In this document: one piece after another, positions 17,488 through 26,959 of the stretch
Layout of the letters: each line of letters starts with the position of its first letter
Numbering within the stretch: position 1 is the stretch's first letter
DNA from: Euryhalocaulis caribicus
GTDB lineage: Bacteria; Pseudomonadota; Alphaproteobacteria; Caulobacterales; Maricaulaceae
Length of the DNA stretch: 64,000 nucleotides
Direction: 5' to 3'
NCBI RefSeq assembly: GCF_000412185.1
Contig: NZ_ASJA01000005.1
Coordinates: 124,001-188,000 of the forward strand
Notes under the pieces: model-generated
What the model saw: only the letters and a program-made list of their open reading frames with translations
What the model was told of the DNA's origin: nothing
Database searches by the model: none
Program-made: the position numbers and the translations under genes

Positions 17488-18684
17488 CTAGTCCGCCTCC
17501 GCCGCCGCGGCGGCGCTGGCCCACGCCCACTGGAAATTATAACCGCCCAGCCAGCCGGTCACGTCCACGCACTCGCCGATGAAATAGAGGCCGGAGACAA
17601 GGCGGCTCTCCATGGTCTTTGACGAGAGCTGATCGGTATCGAGGCCCCCGACCGTGACCTCCGCCGTGCGCCAGCCTTCCGTGCCGGAGGGCTGCAGGCG
17701 CCAGTCCGACAAATCCGCCGCGACCGCGTCCAGATGCGCATGGGAGAGATCGGCCATGCGCGGCGCGTCCTTCACCACGCCGCGCGCCTTCAGGCACTCC
17801 GCCAGGCGCTTGGGCAGAAGCGCCTCCAGCGCGCCGCTCAGCGATTTCATCGGGTGTTGCGCCTTCAGGTCCCGCAGGGCCGCCGCGCCGTCGCCGCCGC
17901 CGAACAGGTCGATTGAGACCGGCTCCCCGGGCCTCCAATAGGAGGAAACCTGCAGGATGGCCGGGCCGGACAGGCCGCGATGGGTGAACAGCATGGCTTC
18001 GTCGAAGCTCGTCCCGCCCGCCTGCGCGCGCACCGGACAGGCCACGCCGGAGATCGCGGCGAAGGCCTCCTTGTCCGCGCCCTCGAAGGTAAAGGGGACA
18101 AGGCCCGCAACGGGTTTGACGATACGGTGGCCGAGTTGCTCCGCGAGGTCGTAGGCAAAGCCGGTTGCGCCCATTTTCGGGATGGAAAGCCCGCCGGTGG
18201 CGACCACCAAGCGTCCGGCGTCCAGCGGCCCGTCCGGCGTCTGCAGCCGGAACCCCTCCGGCGTCTTCTCGACAGCGCTGATAGGTGTGGAAAGCCGCAG
18301 CTCGCCGCCCGCGGCGGCCAGTTCGTCCAGCAGCATCTGGATAATCGCGCCGGAGCGTTCGTCGCAGAAAAGCTGGCCCAGCGTTTTCTCGTGCCAGCCA
18401 ATGCCGTGCCGCGCCATCAGGTCCAGAAAATCCTGCGGCGTGTAGCGCGCCAGCGCCGATTTCGCGAAATGCGGGTTTTGCGACAGAAAGCGTTCGGGCC
18501 GCGTATGGATATTGGTGAAGTTGCAGCGTCCGCCGCCGGAAATACGCACCTTCTCCGCCGGCTTGGCGGCGTGGTCGATGACCAGAACGCGCCGCCCGCG
18601 CTGGCCGGCCAGCGCGCCGTGGAACAGGCCGGCGGCCCCGGCGCCGATCACGACGGTATCGAAAGATGTCTCGCGGGCTGTCAT
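17488..18684 (-). CDS. HI0933/YhiN-family FAD-dependent oxidoreductase
   Basis: The protein has 398 aa from the ATG at 18684; a longer frame only adds arginine-rich low-quality sequence. The Rossmann motif VVIGAGAAGLFHGALAGQRG is near the N-terminus, followed by KVRISGGGRCNFTN, the signature of this flavoprotein family. The C-terminus TGWLGGYNFQWAWASA is the conserved FAD-contacting end. Enzymatic substrate is unknown in the family as far as I know. Not obviously linked to neighbours. Confidence 0.9.
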   Translation of the reverse strand: MTARETSFDTVVIGAGAAGLFHGALAGQRGRRVLVIDHAAKPAEKVRISGGGRCNFTNIHTRPERFLSQNPHFAKSALARYTPQDFLDLMARHGIGWHEKTLGQLFCDERSGAIIQMLLDELAAAGGELRLSTPISAVEKTPEGFRLQTPDGPLDAGRLVVATGGLSIPKMGATGFAYDLAEQLGHRIVKPVAGLVPFTFEGADKEAFAAISGVACPVRAQAGGTSFDEAMLFTHRGLSGPAILQVSSYWRPGEPVSIDLFGGGDGAAALRDLKAQHPMKSLSGALEALLPKRLAECLKARGVVKDAPRMADLSHAHLDAVAADLSDWRLQPSGTEGWRTAEVTVGGLDTDQLSSKTMESRLVSGLYFIGECVDVTGWLGGYNFQWAWASAAAAAEAD

Positions 18685-18745
18685 GGGAACAGGACTTGGC
18701 TGAAAGCCCCCGAAATGTCGACGGCGCAGCGCGCACGCGGCGCCG

Positions 18746-19990
18746 CTATTTCCCGTCCGGGCAGGTGGGCGGCGCCGGCGCGGTTGCGCCGCCCGCATCC
18801 TCGAAAGGCGTCTCCAGCCAGGGCGGTCCCGCTTCGCCCAGCCTCTCGGCGTAATCGTAGAGCGTGCGCAGATATTGCTGCTGGAAAGGTTTCGCGGCGT
18901 CGCATTTGAACGTCTCGGGGATCAGGGCGAGATGAAAATTGAAGCCGTCGCGCTGCGCCAGATAATAGATGCGGGTAATGTCGGACATCGCCTGATAGCT
19001 CAGCAGCACCTCCAGAGACCGGTTGGTCAGGCGGTACCAGACCGGTCTCGGCGGGTCATAATCCGGCAGTCCCCGGCCATTGCGGATGACATAGATATCC
19101 AGGCCCACTTCGAAATCGGCGGCGTCCAGCAACTGCCCCAGCTGCACCTGCGGCTGGTAGGCAAAGACCTGTGACGTCACCCCGCCATCGGCGTGCAGCT
19201 CGGTATAGGTTTCGCCATTGGCGCGCACCCGGATCGCCACCGGCGGAAACAGGCCGGGAATGGCGGAAGAGGCCAGCAATACGTCCCGGAACAATTGCAG
19301 GGAATCCGGGCGGCCGCTGACGGCGATCGCGCCGAGATCCCAGACCACGGGCCGCCCGGCGTCCAGATTGGTGGTGGCGACCAGAAGACGGCGGCCCTTC
19401 CGGTGCTCGCGGGCGACGTCTCTCATCAATTGCGGCGTGGCATAGCGATTGACCAGCGCGCGCAGCGGCGCGGCGTCGGCCAGCGCCGGACCGTTGATCA
19501 TGTTGGGCAGGACCGCCGCCTGATAGACGTCGGACGGCCCGATTTCGGTATAGGCTTCCTTCAGTTCGGCGTCATAGCCGGTCCCCAGAAACGCCAGCGG
19601 CGCAATGATGGCGCCCGTGCTGACGCCTGTGACAATCTGGAATTCCGGGCGCGTCCCGGTTTTCGTCCAGCCATTCAGCAGGCCCGCCCCGAACGCGCCA
19701 TTGCCGCCGCCGCCCGACAGCGCCAGGAAATCGATCTCCACCGTTTCGCCGCGCGCGATGCGCTCGGCGTTGCGGGTGCGGATATGGCGCAGGTTTTCCG
19801 CCGCCGATTCCTCGATCCGCGGCGGCGCGGCGTCGCCCCAGTAGCGGATCTCGTCAAAGCCGGGCACTTGCGCGCTGTCGGCCAGCGCCTCCGGCACGGC
19901 GGTTCTGATCGGCGCGGCGCAGCCGGCCAGCAGGCTGGCGCCCATAAACGCGGCGAGAATCCAGATACGCATGAAGGCTGCTCGTCTCAT
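18746..19990 (-). CDS. Patatin-like phospholipase, lipoprotein
   Basis: The protein is up to 414 aa; ATGs at 19990 and 19972 are both possible, and both give the lipobox LLAGC. The patatin domain holds the oxyanion loop LSGGGGNGAFGAGLLNGW, the nucleophile elbow GVSTG and the dyad motif ADGG. Such Ser/Asp enzymes hydrolyse acyl groups of phospholipids or lipid esters. Lipid attachment places it in the envelope. It is transcribed away from the response-regulator gene at 20119. Confidence 0.88.
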   Translation of the reverse strand: MRRAAFMRIWILAAFMGASLLAGCAAPIRTAVPEALADSAQVPGFDEIRYWGDAAPPRIEESAAENLRHIRTRNAERIARGETVEIDFLALSGGGGNGAFGAGLLNGWTKTGTRPEFQIVTGVSTGAIIAPLAFLGTGYDAELKEAYTEIGPSDVYQAAVLPNMINGPALADAAPLRALVNRYATPQLMRDVAREHRKGRRLLVATTNLDAGRPVVWDLGAIAVSGRPDSLQLFRDVLLASSAIPGLFPPVAIRVRANGETYTELHADGGVTSQVFAYQPQVQLGQLLDAADFEVGLDIYVIRNGRGLPDYDPPRPVWYRLTNRSLEVLLSYQAMSDITRIYYLAQRDGFNFHLALIPETFKCDAAKPFQQQYLRTLYDYAERLGEAGPPWLETPFEDAGGATAPAPPTCPDGK

Positions 19991-20029
19991 CGGGCGTCCG
20001 CCCTTAAAACAGCACCGCCAAGGGGCGGG

Positions 20030-20041
20030 GACAAGCTTGTC
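20030..20041. promoter_or_regulatory. Perfect 12-bp palindrome between divergent genes
   Basis: GACAAGCTTGTC lies between the patatin gene (minus) and the receiver-protein gene (plus). It is a candidate operator from symmetry and position only. Confidence 0.3.
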
Positions 20042-20118
20042 TGACGCATATCCGGCCTTAAAATAGTCACGCCGCCGGCAATAAAACCGTGATTTTTCCG
20101 GACCGGACGGCGGGTTTT

Positions 20119-20529
20119 ATGATGGCCGATATCGATGTTGAAGAGGGCGGCAAGTCCGTCGACCTGACGGGGAAACGGGTCCTTGTCGTTGAGGATGAGC
20201 TTCTGATCGGGCTGGAGCTCGAACAGAGCCTGACCGACGCCGGATGCGCTGTCGCGGGACCGGCTGAATCCGTCGACCAGGCGAGAGAATTGATCGACGG
20301 CGCGGCGCTGGACGCCGCGCTTCTGGACGTCAATCTGGACGGTCGGCCCGTGGACGAGATCGCCGGACTTCTGGCGGAGCGCGATATTCCATTCGCCTTC
20401 GCGACCGGATGGGCCGCCGATAATCTGCCGCGCCCTTTCGCTGATCGTCCCGTCTTGCAAAAGCCGTTCAGCCCGCAGGACGTTGTGGCCGTATTACGCC
20501 TGCTTCTGGACCGGCCTTCGGCGGTCTAG
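20119..20529 (+). CDS. Single-domain response regulator (CheY-like)
   Basis: The protein has 136 aa from the ATG at 20119; ATG 20122 or GTG 20089 are alternatives. The receiver fold shows the acidic pair in VLVVEDE, the phosphoacceptor Asp70 in LLDVNL, and Lys115 in LQKPF. There is no output domain, so it acts by protein contact or as a phosphate carrier. It is convergent with the hybrid kinase gene and shares its stop through CTAG at 20526-20529. The kinase is a plausible partner; this is inference. Confidence 0.88.
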   Translation: MMADIDVEEGGKSVDLTGKRVLVVEDELLIGLELEQSLTDAGCAVAGPAESVDQARELIDGAALDAALLDVNLDGRPVDEIAGLLAERDIPFAFATGWAADNLPRPFADRPVLQKPFSPQDVVAVLRLLLDRPSAV

Positions 20530-22307
20530 GCTCCGCCATTGCCGTTTGGTGAGGGTTTCAGGCGCCGCGCCAGGGCGCGATCCAGATCCTCCATCGCATA
20601 GGGTTTTCTCAGGATCGTGAAATCGGCGGTCAGGGTCAGCTCGTCCTCGCTATATCCCGTGGTCAGGATGATCGGCAGGTCCGGCCAGGTTTCGCGCACG
20701 CGTTCGGCCAGTTCCAGACCGTTCATTCCGCCCGGCATGACGATGTCGGAAAACATGATGTCGAAATCACGGTTTTCCTCCAGCGCCGTCAGCGCCTCGG
20801 CGGCGGAGGAAACGCGGCGGCAGTCATGGCCCAGAAGCTCGACCAGTTCGCAAACCATGCGCGCGACATTGTCGTCGTCCTCGACCAGCAGCACCCGCGC
20901 CGCCCCATGCGCGGCCGACGGGGCCGGGGTTTCGTCCCGCTGGCCGTCGTCAGCCGGCGCTTCCTTCGAACGCGGCAGGATCAGGCTGATCGTCGTGCCC
21001 TGGTCCAGGGCGCTGTCGATCTCCGCCCAGCCGCCGGACTGGGACGCAAAACCATAGACTTGCGACAGACCCAGACCCGTTCCCTTGTCCACGTCCTTTG
21101 TCGTGAAGAAGGGCTCAAACGCCCGTGCCACGGTTTCTTCCGACATGCCGGCCCCGGTATCGGTGACGGACAGGCGCACCATTTCCCGGTCGCGGCCGTC
21201 CTCGGCATGAATGATATTCTCGCCTTCGATGGTCAGGGCGCCGCCATTGGGCATGGCGTCGCGCGCATTCACCGCGAGATTCAGAATGACCAGTTCGAAT
21301 TGTCCTGAATCCACCTTGATGGGCCACAGCGTTTCCGGTGTCCGCAGGGTGACGCTGATATCCTCGCGCAGGGATCGCTCCAGCAGCTCGCGCATCCCTT
21401 CGACCTGCTTGCCGGGATGGATCACCTGCGGCTTGAGTTTCTGACGCCGCGCGAACGCCAGCAATTGCCGTGTCAGGCCCGCGCCCCTGTCCACCGCCTT
21501 TTCGATGCTCTCCAGGATCATGTTGCGGCGCTCGCCGTCGGCGCTTTTCTCCAGCAGCCGCAACCCGCTGGAGACGGTCATCAGAAGATTGTTGAAATCA
21601 TGCGCCACGCCGCCCACCAGCTGGCCCATCGCCTCCATTTTCTGGCTCTGCCGCAGCGCCTGTTCGGCCCGCTCGCGTTCATCGATCTGCACGCGCAGCG
21701 CATCGTTTGCGGCGGCCAGCTCCCGCGCGCGCAAATCCAGATTGGCGTTGGCCCGCCGAAGCGCGGTGTGGGCGATGCCCAGAACCACGACCACCAGCGC
21801 CGCCATGAAGACCAGCATCGCCATGACGCCATACCGGATCAGGCGGCTGATCAGCGGAATCGTCACCACGCGCAGATAGACAGCGCCAAAAACGCTTTCC
21901 CCGCGTCTCACCGGCGCGGCCGCCACGGCGCGCCCGTTCTCGAGATGCGGGGCGGCGCGGATAATATTGGTGGTCGGCAGCTCCACGTTCGGGCCGGACG
22001 TATAGGACGCCACCATCATGCCGGTTTCGTCATAGACCGCGGACGCCTCGATATCGGGATTGGCGCGCAGCGCGTTCACATAGTCCTGGGCGGTCTGGTT
22101 GTCGTCGAACGCCAGCGGCGCGCTCAGGCTGTCGGCCAGGATCTCGACCTGCACCCGGACTTCTTTCAGCTTCTGCTGCTCATAGAAACGTTCGCTATAG
22201 ATCACCGTCGCCAGACCGCCGATCAGCAGCAGGAACGCCGCGCTGAGGGCGGCGATCTCGGGAACGCGCCACAGGCGCGAACGCGGCCGGGCCGGCGCCT
22301 GGGTCAT
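20526..22307 (-). CDS. Hybrid sensor histidine kinase with C-terminal receiver
   Basis: The protein has 593 aa. A first helix (about 18-36), a periplasmic segment of about 115 residues resembling a CHASE8-type sensor, and a second helix (about 158-178) are followed by a coiled region. The dimerisation box QLVGGVAHDFNN contains His236. The ATPase domain has NLAVNARDAMPNGG, DTGAGM and GTGLGLSQVYG. A receiver with Asp521 (FSDIVMP) ends the protein. It overlaps the YfiR gene by 4 nt and lies downstream of a TonB receptor, suggesting that it senses an envelope signal conveyed by those proteins. No DNA-binding partner is seen; the lone receiver at 20119 is the obvious candidate. Confidence 0.92.
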   Translation of the reverse strand: MTQAPARPRSRLWRVPEIAALSAAFLLLIGGLATVIYSERFYEQQKLKEVRVQVEILADSLSAPLAFDDNQTAQDYVNALRANPDIEASAVYDETGMMVASYTSGPNVELPTTNIIRAAPHLENGRAVAAAPVRRGESVFGAVYLRVVTIPLISRLIRYGVMAMLVFMAALVVVVLGIAHTALRRANANLDLRARELAAANDALRVQIDERERAEQALRQSQKMEAMGQLVGGVAHDFNNLLMTVSSGLRLLEKSADGERRNMILESIEKAVDRGAGLTRQLLAFARRQKLKPQVIHPGKQVEGMRELLERSLREDISVTLRTPETLWPIKVDSGQFELVILNLAVNARDAMPNGGALTIEGENIIHAEDGRDREMVRLSVTDTGAGMSEETVARAFEPFFTTKDVDKGTGLGLSQVYGFASQSGGWAEIDSALDQGTTISLILPRSKEAPADDGQRDETPAPSAAHGAARVLLVEDDDNVARMVCELVELLGHDCRRVSSAAEALTALEENRDFDIMFSDIVMPGGMNGLELAERVRETWPDLPIILTTGYSEDELTLTADFTILRKPYAMEDLDRALARRLKPSPNGNGGA

Positions 22308-22897
22308 GTATCGGTCCTCCGGACGCTCACCGCGATGCCCAGCAGGCGCGAACTGACTTTCAGCCCGTGCCGGGTCGCCTGCATGTCGTCGACATGAAAC
22401 CGCACCCGATTGTCTATGACCTCGAAATGGATGACGCCCCGCGCCTCGTCTCCGGCCGCGCTGTCAGTCACGGTCAGCACGGGCGTCTCCCCGCTGGCGG
22501 CCAGCCCGTCAGCGACGCTCTGATAGCCGGAGCCGGACAGATAGGCGACGTGACACCCTGAATCGCGCCCGATGCGGTGCAGGCGATGGACGGAAAGCGG
22601 CCGTCCGGCGGCGGTCTGTTCCTCGACCATCCTGTCCAGCAACACGCCGAACGGATCCTCGCCGATAATGCAGATGCGAACGGGCGTGGCAGGGCTGGGA
22701 AAGGCCTCGGCGGGCCATGAAATGAAATCCGCGAAGCGATAGAGGAAGGTCGCCTTGATCGGCGCTTCCAGCGACTCGCCGCTATCCTGCGCCGCGGCCT
22801 GCGGGGAGGCGGCCGCCAGGACGATCGCAAGCAAAGCCAGGCCTTTGACCGCCAGCCTGACCGGGGATGCGCCTGTCAGCACCTCTAGAAACCCCAC
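22304..22897 (-). CDS. YfiR-family periplasmic protein
   Basis: The protein has 197 aa with a signal peptide (residues 1-35). YRFADFISWPAEAF followed by VRICIIGEDPFG is the hallmark start of YfiR (DUF4154), and CHVAYLSGSGY and the final RLLGIAV also fit. In Pseudomonas, YfiR is a periplasmic inhibitor of the diguanylate cyclase YfiN. Here no cyclase is present; instead the gene lies between a TonB receptor (13-nt overlap) and a hybrid kinase (4-nt overlap). It probably modulates the kinase's periplasmic domain. Confidence 0.88.
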   Translation of the reverse strand: MGFLEVLTGASPVRLAVKGLALLAIVLAAASPQAAAQDSGESLEAPIKATFLYRFADFISWPAEAFPSPATPVRICIIGEDPFGVLLDRMVEEQTAAGRPLSVHRLHRIGRDSGCHVAYLSGSGYQSVADGLAASGETPVLTVTDSAAGDEARGVIHFEVIDNRVRFHVDDMQATRHGLKVSSRLLGIAVSVRRTDT

Positions 22898-24783
22898 CTC
22901 AGACCCACATGAACCCCGCGGCGCGCCTCCTGCGCGAAATTGGCGGCGTCGGTTTCCGGATGGCTTTCGTCAAGCAGATTGATACCGGCCAGGGTCAGCT
23001 CCACGTCGTCGGTCACCATCCATCCTATGCGCGCATCCAGTTCCACATAACCGGGAATGGCCGGGTTGGGCAGGTCATCAATCCAGCGCAGGTCCGCGTC
23101 CAGACGCAGGCGTTCATTGATATCCATGCGGGAATGGATTTTCGCCTGCCAGGACGGATCGTTGCCGGTGGAAGGCGGGCTGGCGATATTGGTCGCGCCC
23201 GGCTCCAGATCGAAATCCTTTTCCAGCGTGGTCAGGCCGGCGCTCAGCCGCCACCAGTCCGTTGCCTGCCAGTCGCCCCAGACTTCCACGCCATAGGTCT
23301 GGCCGTGAAGCTGGTTGAGGAATTGCGCGGGAAAACCGCCGTCTGCGGACAGGGCGGTGTTGCGCAGATCGTCATAGTCATTGAGGAAGACCGATACGGA
23401 AACGGAAGTGTTTTGCGTGGGCCGGCCGCGATAACCGGCCTCATAGGCGATCAATTCCTCGCTGCCGAAATTCGGCCCGCCCAGGAATATTCCCTCCGCC
23501 ACAAGGTCCCGGTCCACCCGCACCGGCGTCCGGATCGCGCGGGATGCGGCGGCCCACAGAAGCGTTCTGTCATTGGGCGTCCAGGCCAGCCGCGCGCTCG
23601 GCAGATAGTCGAAATCGGAATAGGAGCTGTATTCGAATTTCACGCCCAGCGTCAGGGTCAGCGTTTCTTTCAGGCTGATCTCGTCCTGCAGGAAGAGATT
23701 GGCCAGCTCCTGATGATCCTGTTCCGGATCCAGGGTGAAGGCGCCGGGGGCGCGGAAAATATCGTGGATATAGCGATAGCCGCCGCCCCAGTTCAGCTGG
23801 TGACGGCCCAGCGGCGCCAGCGCGTTCTGGAAGAAGATGTCCGCGGTTTCCGTCTCGTCATAGAGCGCGACATCCTCCCGCGTGGAGGTGTCGTAATAGG
23901 CGCGGATCATGGTCCAGCCGCCATTATCCAGATCGTGCGTCCAGCGGCCCAGAAGATTGCCGCCGCTGAGATCGCCCGCGCCGATATTGTCGTCGAAGAA
24001 ATCGCCCTGGAAGGTGAAGCGGTTGGAGCCGGCCTGCCAGTCGGTGCGGAATCCGCCGGTCACGCCGTCATAGCCGTCCATCGCGTCGCCGCCCCCCGGC
24101 GCCAGCGTATGCTCGCGATTGAAAGCGTTTGCATAGACGCGGAACGAGGCGTTTTCGCCAACCTTGCCGCCAAAACGGGCGGTCGCGGTGCGGTCCAGCG
24201 ACCCGTAAGTGCCGCGCGCGGCCCAGCCCTGCGTGTCGGCGGAATTCTTGGTGATGACGCTGATCACGCCATTGACCGCGTTCGCGCCCCATGTCGCGCC
24301 GCCGGGGCCGCTGATCACCTCGATGCGGCGCACGTCCTCCAGCAGCACGTGTTCTTCGTCCCAGAAGACCCCGGAATGAAGCGGCGCATAGACGCTGCGC
24401 CCATCGATCACGACCAGCAGCTTGTTCGCGGTTTCAACCGAATTGAACCCGCGCGCGGAGATGGCGTATTGCGAGGCGCTGTCCCGCGCGACGTGAAGGT
24501 TCGGGGCCAGGCGCAACGCTTCGGGAAGGCTGGTCACGCCGGAGCGGCGTATTTCCTCGGGCGTGATGACATAAATCGCGGACGGGGCTTCGCTGATCGG
24601 CTCGCGGCGCCGGGAGACGGAGAAAATTTCCAGCCGGGCCAGTTCCTCGATGGAATAATCGCGGAGATCCTCAACCTGCGCCGCCGCCGCCGCTGCCGGG
24701 GCGGGGGAAAGAAACGTCGCGGTCATGGCGGCGGACAGCGCGCACATCGCTTTGCGGTGCAGGCGATTTGCCCGGAAAATCAT
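22885..24783 (-). CDS. TonB-dependent receptor, first gene of receptor-YfiR-kinase operon
   Basis: The protein has 632 aa with a signal peptide ending near APAAAAA. The early motif SIEELARLEIFSVSRR, the plug with SARGFNSV, VVIDGRSVYAPLHSGVFWDEE and VRRIEVISGPGGATWGANAVNGVI, and a barrel ending in LRWGF identify the receptor group often found near YfiR genes. No long N-terminal signalling domain is present, so signalling would go through YfiR and the kinase rather than an anti-sigma factor. Ligand unknown. Confidence 0.88.
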   Translation of the reverse strand: MIFRANRLHRKAMCALSAAMTATFLSPAPAAAAAAQVEDLRDYSIEELARLEIFSVSRRREPISEAPSAIYVITPEEIRRSGVTSLPEALRLAPNLHVARDSASQYAISARGFNSVETANKLLVVIDGRSVYAPLHSGVFWDEEHVLLEDVRRIEVISGPGGATWGANAVNGVISVITKNSADTQGWAARGTYGSLDRTATARFGGKVGENASFRVYANAFNREHTLAPGGGDAMDGYDGVTGGFRTDWQAGSNRFTFQGDFFDDNIGAGDLSGGNLLGRWTHDLDNGGWTMIRAYYDTSTREDVALYDETETADIFFQNALAPLGRHQLNWGGGYRYIHDIFRAPGAFTLDPEQDHQELANLFLQDEISLKETLTLTLGVKFEYSSYSDFDYLPSARLAWTPNDRTLLWAAASRAIRTPVRVDRDLVAEGIFLGGPNFGSEELIAYEAGYRGRPTQNTSVSVSVFLNDYDDLRNTALSADGGFPAQFLNQLHGQTYGVEVWGDWQATDWWRLSAGLTTLEKDFDLEPGATNIASPPSTGNDPSWQAKIHSRMDINERLRLDADLRWIDDLPNPAIPGYVELDARIGWMVTDDVELTLAGINLLDESHPETDAANFAQEARRGVHVGLRWGF

Positions 24784-24928
24784 ACGCTTCCCCCCACGGT
24801 CCCGCGCTCCCCTTAAGAACCTTGATTACCCGCGATCTGGAAATGCGGATAAAACTGACCGTAAGCCTATACGTGTCGCGGCGGGGAAGGTTCCTGCGCA
24901 ATGGCGCCTGCGCCGGGAAAGCGTTCCG

Positions 24929-26347
24929 TCAGGCGGCTTTTCGCGTCAGCCCGGCGGCCAGGAACCCGGCGGCGAGGAGGACGGCGGCCAGATTGACCGC
25001 CAGCGCCGCATCTTGCGCCGCATAAGCTCCGAAAAGGATGGCGTGACACAGCGCAACGCCCGCCAGCGCCGCCGCGGACGCCAGCATCAGGATCCGCACG
25101 GTCCGGTCCTGATTCATAAACAGGGAAAGACCGGCCGCCGCCGCCATGACCGCCCAGAAACAGCCCGCCGGAGATAGCGGCAGGGCCAGCGCCGCAATGG
25201 CCGACAGGGCCAGCGCCACCGGCGCGCCCCAGACAAAGCCGGACCACAGCCTGTTGATGACGTCCTTCTTGCCGCGCTTGGCCAGCCAGATATTGATCCC
25301 GGTCACCGAAACCACGCTCAGCGCGAGCCCGAAAATCCCGTAGAAAACCTTCGAAAGCATCCCGCCAAACTGGCCGAAATGTGCCTGATAGACGGAGAAA
25401 ATGACCTGTTGCCCGGCCTCGCCGTCGGCGAAACCGGCCGGGCCTAGATAGTTTCCGGCTGCGTCGAAGCGGTATTGTTCGGCATAGATCAGGCGGCCCG
25501 GATGGGTGGCGCCGATAATCATGTATTGCTGCGGCGTGCCGGCGTCCTCGATGGTCAGATAGAAGGGTTCGGCCTGCGGCGCTATTTCGTCCATCCGGGT
25601 CAGGGCGGCGCTGAGGCCGACCGGCTCCATGTCCTGCGCCAGCGCGGGTTCCGCGCCATAGAGCGCGGCCATGGCCTGTGTCCGGTCGCCGTCAAAATAG
25701 GTCTGCGAAAGCGGCCCCATCACCAGCCCGAAGAAGCCGAAAAACGCGCCTGTCACGGCGATCACAAGGTGAAACGGCGCGCTCCAGACGCTCAGCCGGT
25801 TATGGATGTCGGTCTGTTCCAGCTGCCGCGATCCGCCCAGCCGCAGATTGAACGCATCCTTGAGGATACGGGGATGGGCGAAGAAGCCGGAAACGATCAG
25901 CCCGCAAAGGATCGCCCCGAACGCGCTGACGAAAATCATCCCGATATTGCGCGGCAGGTGCAGGTAAAGGTGCAGATTGACCAGCATATCGGTCCATTCA
26001 TGCGCCACTTCCGCGCCCAGCGTGCCGTCCGGATGCACCAGCCAGGTCTGGTTTTCCGATGAAATCGTCAGGCGCGGACGCTTCTCCGTCGGCAGCATGA
26101 CGAACATGTGGTGGGTGACTTCCACCCCGCTGGCGGTCAGTTCGTTATAGGTGGTCTCCAACGCCTGCGGGTCGAATTCGGTGAAAGTGTCGCCGCGCGG
26201 CTGCTCCCATTGCTGCAATTCCTGACCAAAAACCGCCAGCGTTCCCGACAGGCAGATCAGATACATCAGCGCGCCGGTCATCAGGCCCAGCCAGGAATGG
26301 CTGGCCAGGGAGCGCTTTACGAAGCCGGAAGGAAGGGAAAATTTCAT
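24929..26347 (-). CDS. PepSY-associated transmembrane protein, ferric-reductase-like
   Basis: The protein has 472 aa. FVKRSLASHSWLGLMTGALMYLICLSGTLAVF is the typical first helix of PepSY_TM proteins. Further helices occur near residues 145-165, 190-215 and 330-350, plus a four-helix C-terminal block. A large periplasmic region lies between helices. Relatives near siderophore receptors are thought to reduce or release iron at the inner membrane. It starts 13 nt after the small membrane protein and is the last gene of the iron-uptake operon. Confidence 0.85.
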   Translation of the reverse strand: MKFSLPSGFVKRSLASHSWLGLMTGALMYLICLSGTLAVFGQELQQWEQPRGDTFTEFDPQALETTYNELTASGVEVTHHMFVMLPTEKRPRLTISSENQTWLVHPDGTLGAEVAHEWTDMLVNLHLYLHLPRNIGMIFVSAFGAILCGLIVSGFFAHPRILKDAFNLRLGGSRQLEQTDIHNRLSVWSAPFHLVIAVTGAFFGFFGLVMGPLSQTYFDGDRTQAMAALYGAEPALAQDMEPVGLSAALTRMDEIAPQAEPFYLTIEDAGTPQQYMIIGATHPGRLIYAEQYRFDAAGNYLGPAGFADGEAGQQVIFSVYQAHFGQFGGMLSKVFYGIFGLALSVVSVTGINIWLAKRGKKDVINRLWSGFVWGAPVALALSAIAALALPLSPAGCFWAVMAAAAGLSLFMNQDRTVRILMLASAAALAGVALCHAILFGAYAAQDAALAVNLAAVLLAAGFLAAGLTRKAA

Positions 26348-26360
26348 CGAAGGGCGCGTT

Positions 26361-26915
26361 TTACAGATAGATCAGCGCGGCGCCAGCGGCCCCGGCGGCA
26401 ATAATGGCGGCCGCCGGACGGACCAGTTTCGTGTCGGCAATGGTCCAGTAAGCGGCGATTCCCCACACCACCGGGATCAGAAGGAAGGAAAACGCCATGC
26501 GGTTTGCCGCGCTTCCGGGCAGCAGCTTCAGCGCCGCGATGGTGAAAAGCGCGGAGGACACCGCCGCAACCGGGGTCGAAATCAGGAAAAGAAGGCCGTG
26601 CCGGACCAGGCGATTCATGCGCCCGCGCGTGGCGTGCACCGGCCCGGAAGGCTTCCTTTCAACACGGGCGCGGCTGAATTTGGCGCGGGGGAGCACCGCG
26701 ATCCAAGCCAAAAAGCCCATCGTCAGAAGGGCGTAAGCCGTCCCGTATTCGGGGCCCGAGGCGGCGATCCAGAGCGGCAGGGAGGCCGCGATCAGCGCCC
26801 AGCCGGCGATAACCGGCAGGGTGCGGCCCGGTTTGGGCCGCCGTTTCCAGGCAAAATGCAGGCAGAACACGCCCGCAATGGCGCTCAGAACGGCTGCGAA
26901 CCCGGCCCAGATCAT
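26361..26915 (-). CDS. Small multi-span membrane protein in iron operon
   Basis: The protein has 184 aa. Six hydrophobic segments can be counted, split by a basic loop (about residues 78-100). I recognise no named family; similar proteins occur between siderophore receptors and PepSY proteins. It lies 44 bp after the receptor and 13 bp before the PepSY gene, which argues for an accessory role in iron uptake. Confidence 0.7.
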   Translation of the reverse strand: MIWAGFAAVLSAIAGVFCLHFAWKRRPKPGRTLPVIAGWALIAASLPLWIAASGPEYGTAYALLTMGFLAWIAVLPRAKFSRARVERKPSGPVHATRGRMNRLVRHGLLFLISTPVAAVSSALFTIAALKLLPGSAANRMAFSFLLIPVVWGIAAYWTIADTKLVRPAAAIIAAGAAGAALIYL

Positions 26916-26959
26916 GCGGTTTTTGGGTCGAAATCAGTCAAGAAAGGCTCCGTTTCCGC

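Noticed and set aside
22867-24816. Open frame of 649 codons on the plus strand
   Set aside because: Antisense to the TonB receptor of the YfiR operon; no domain seen.
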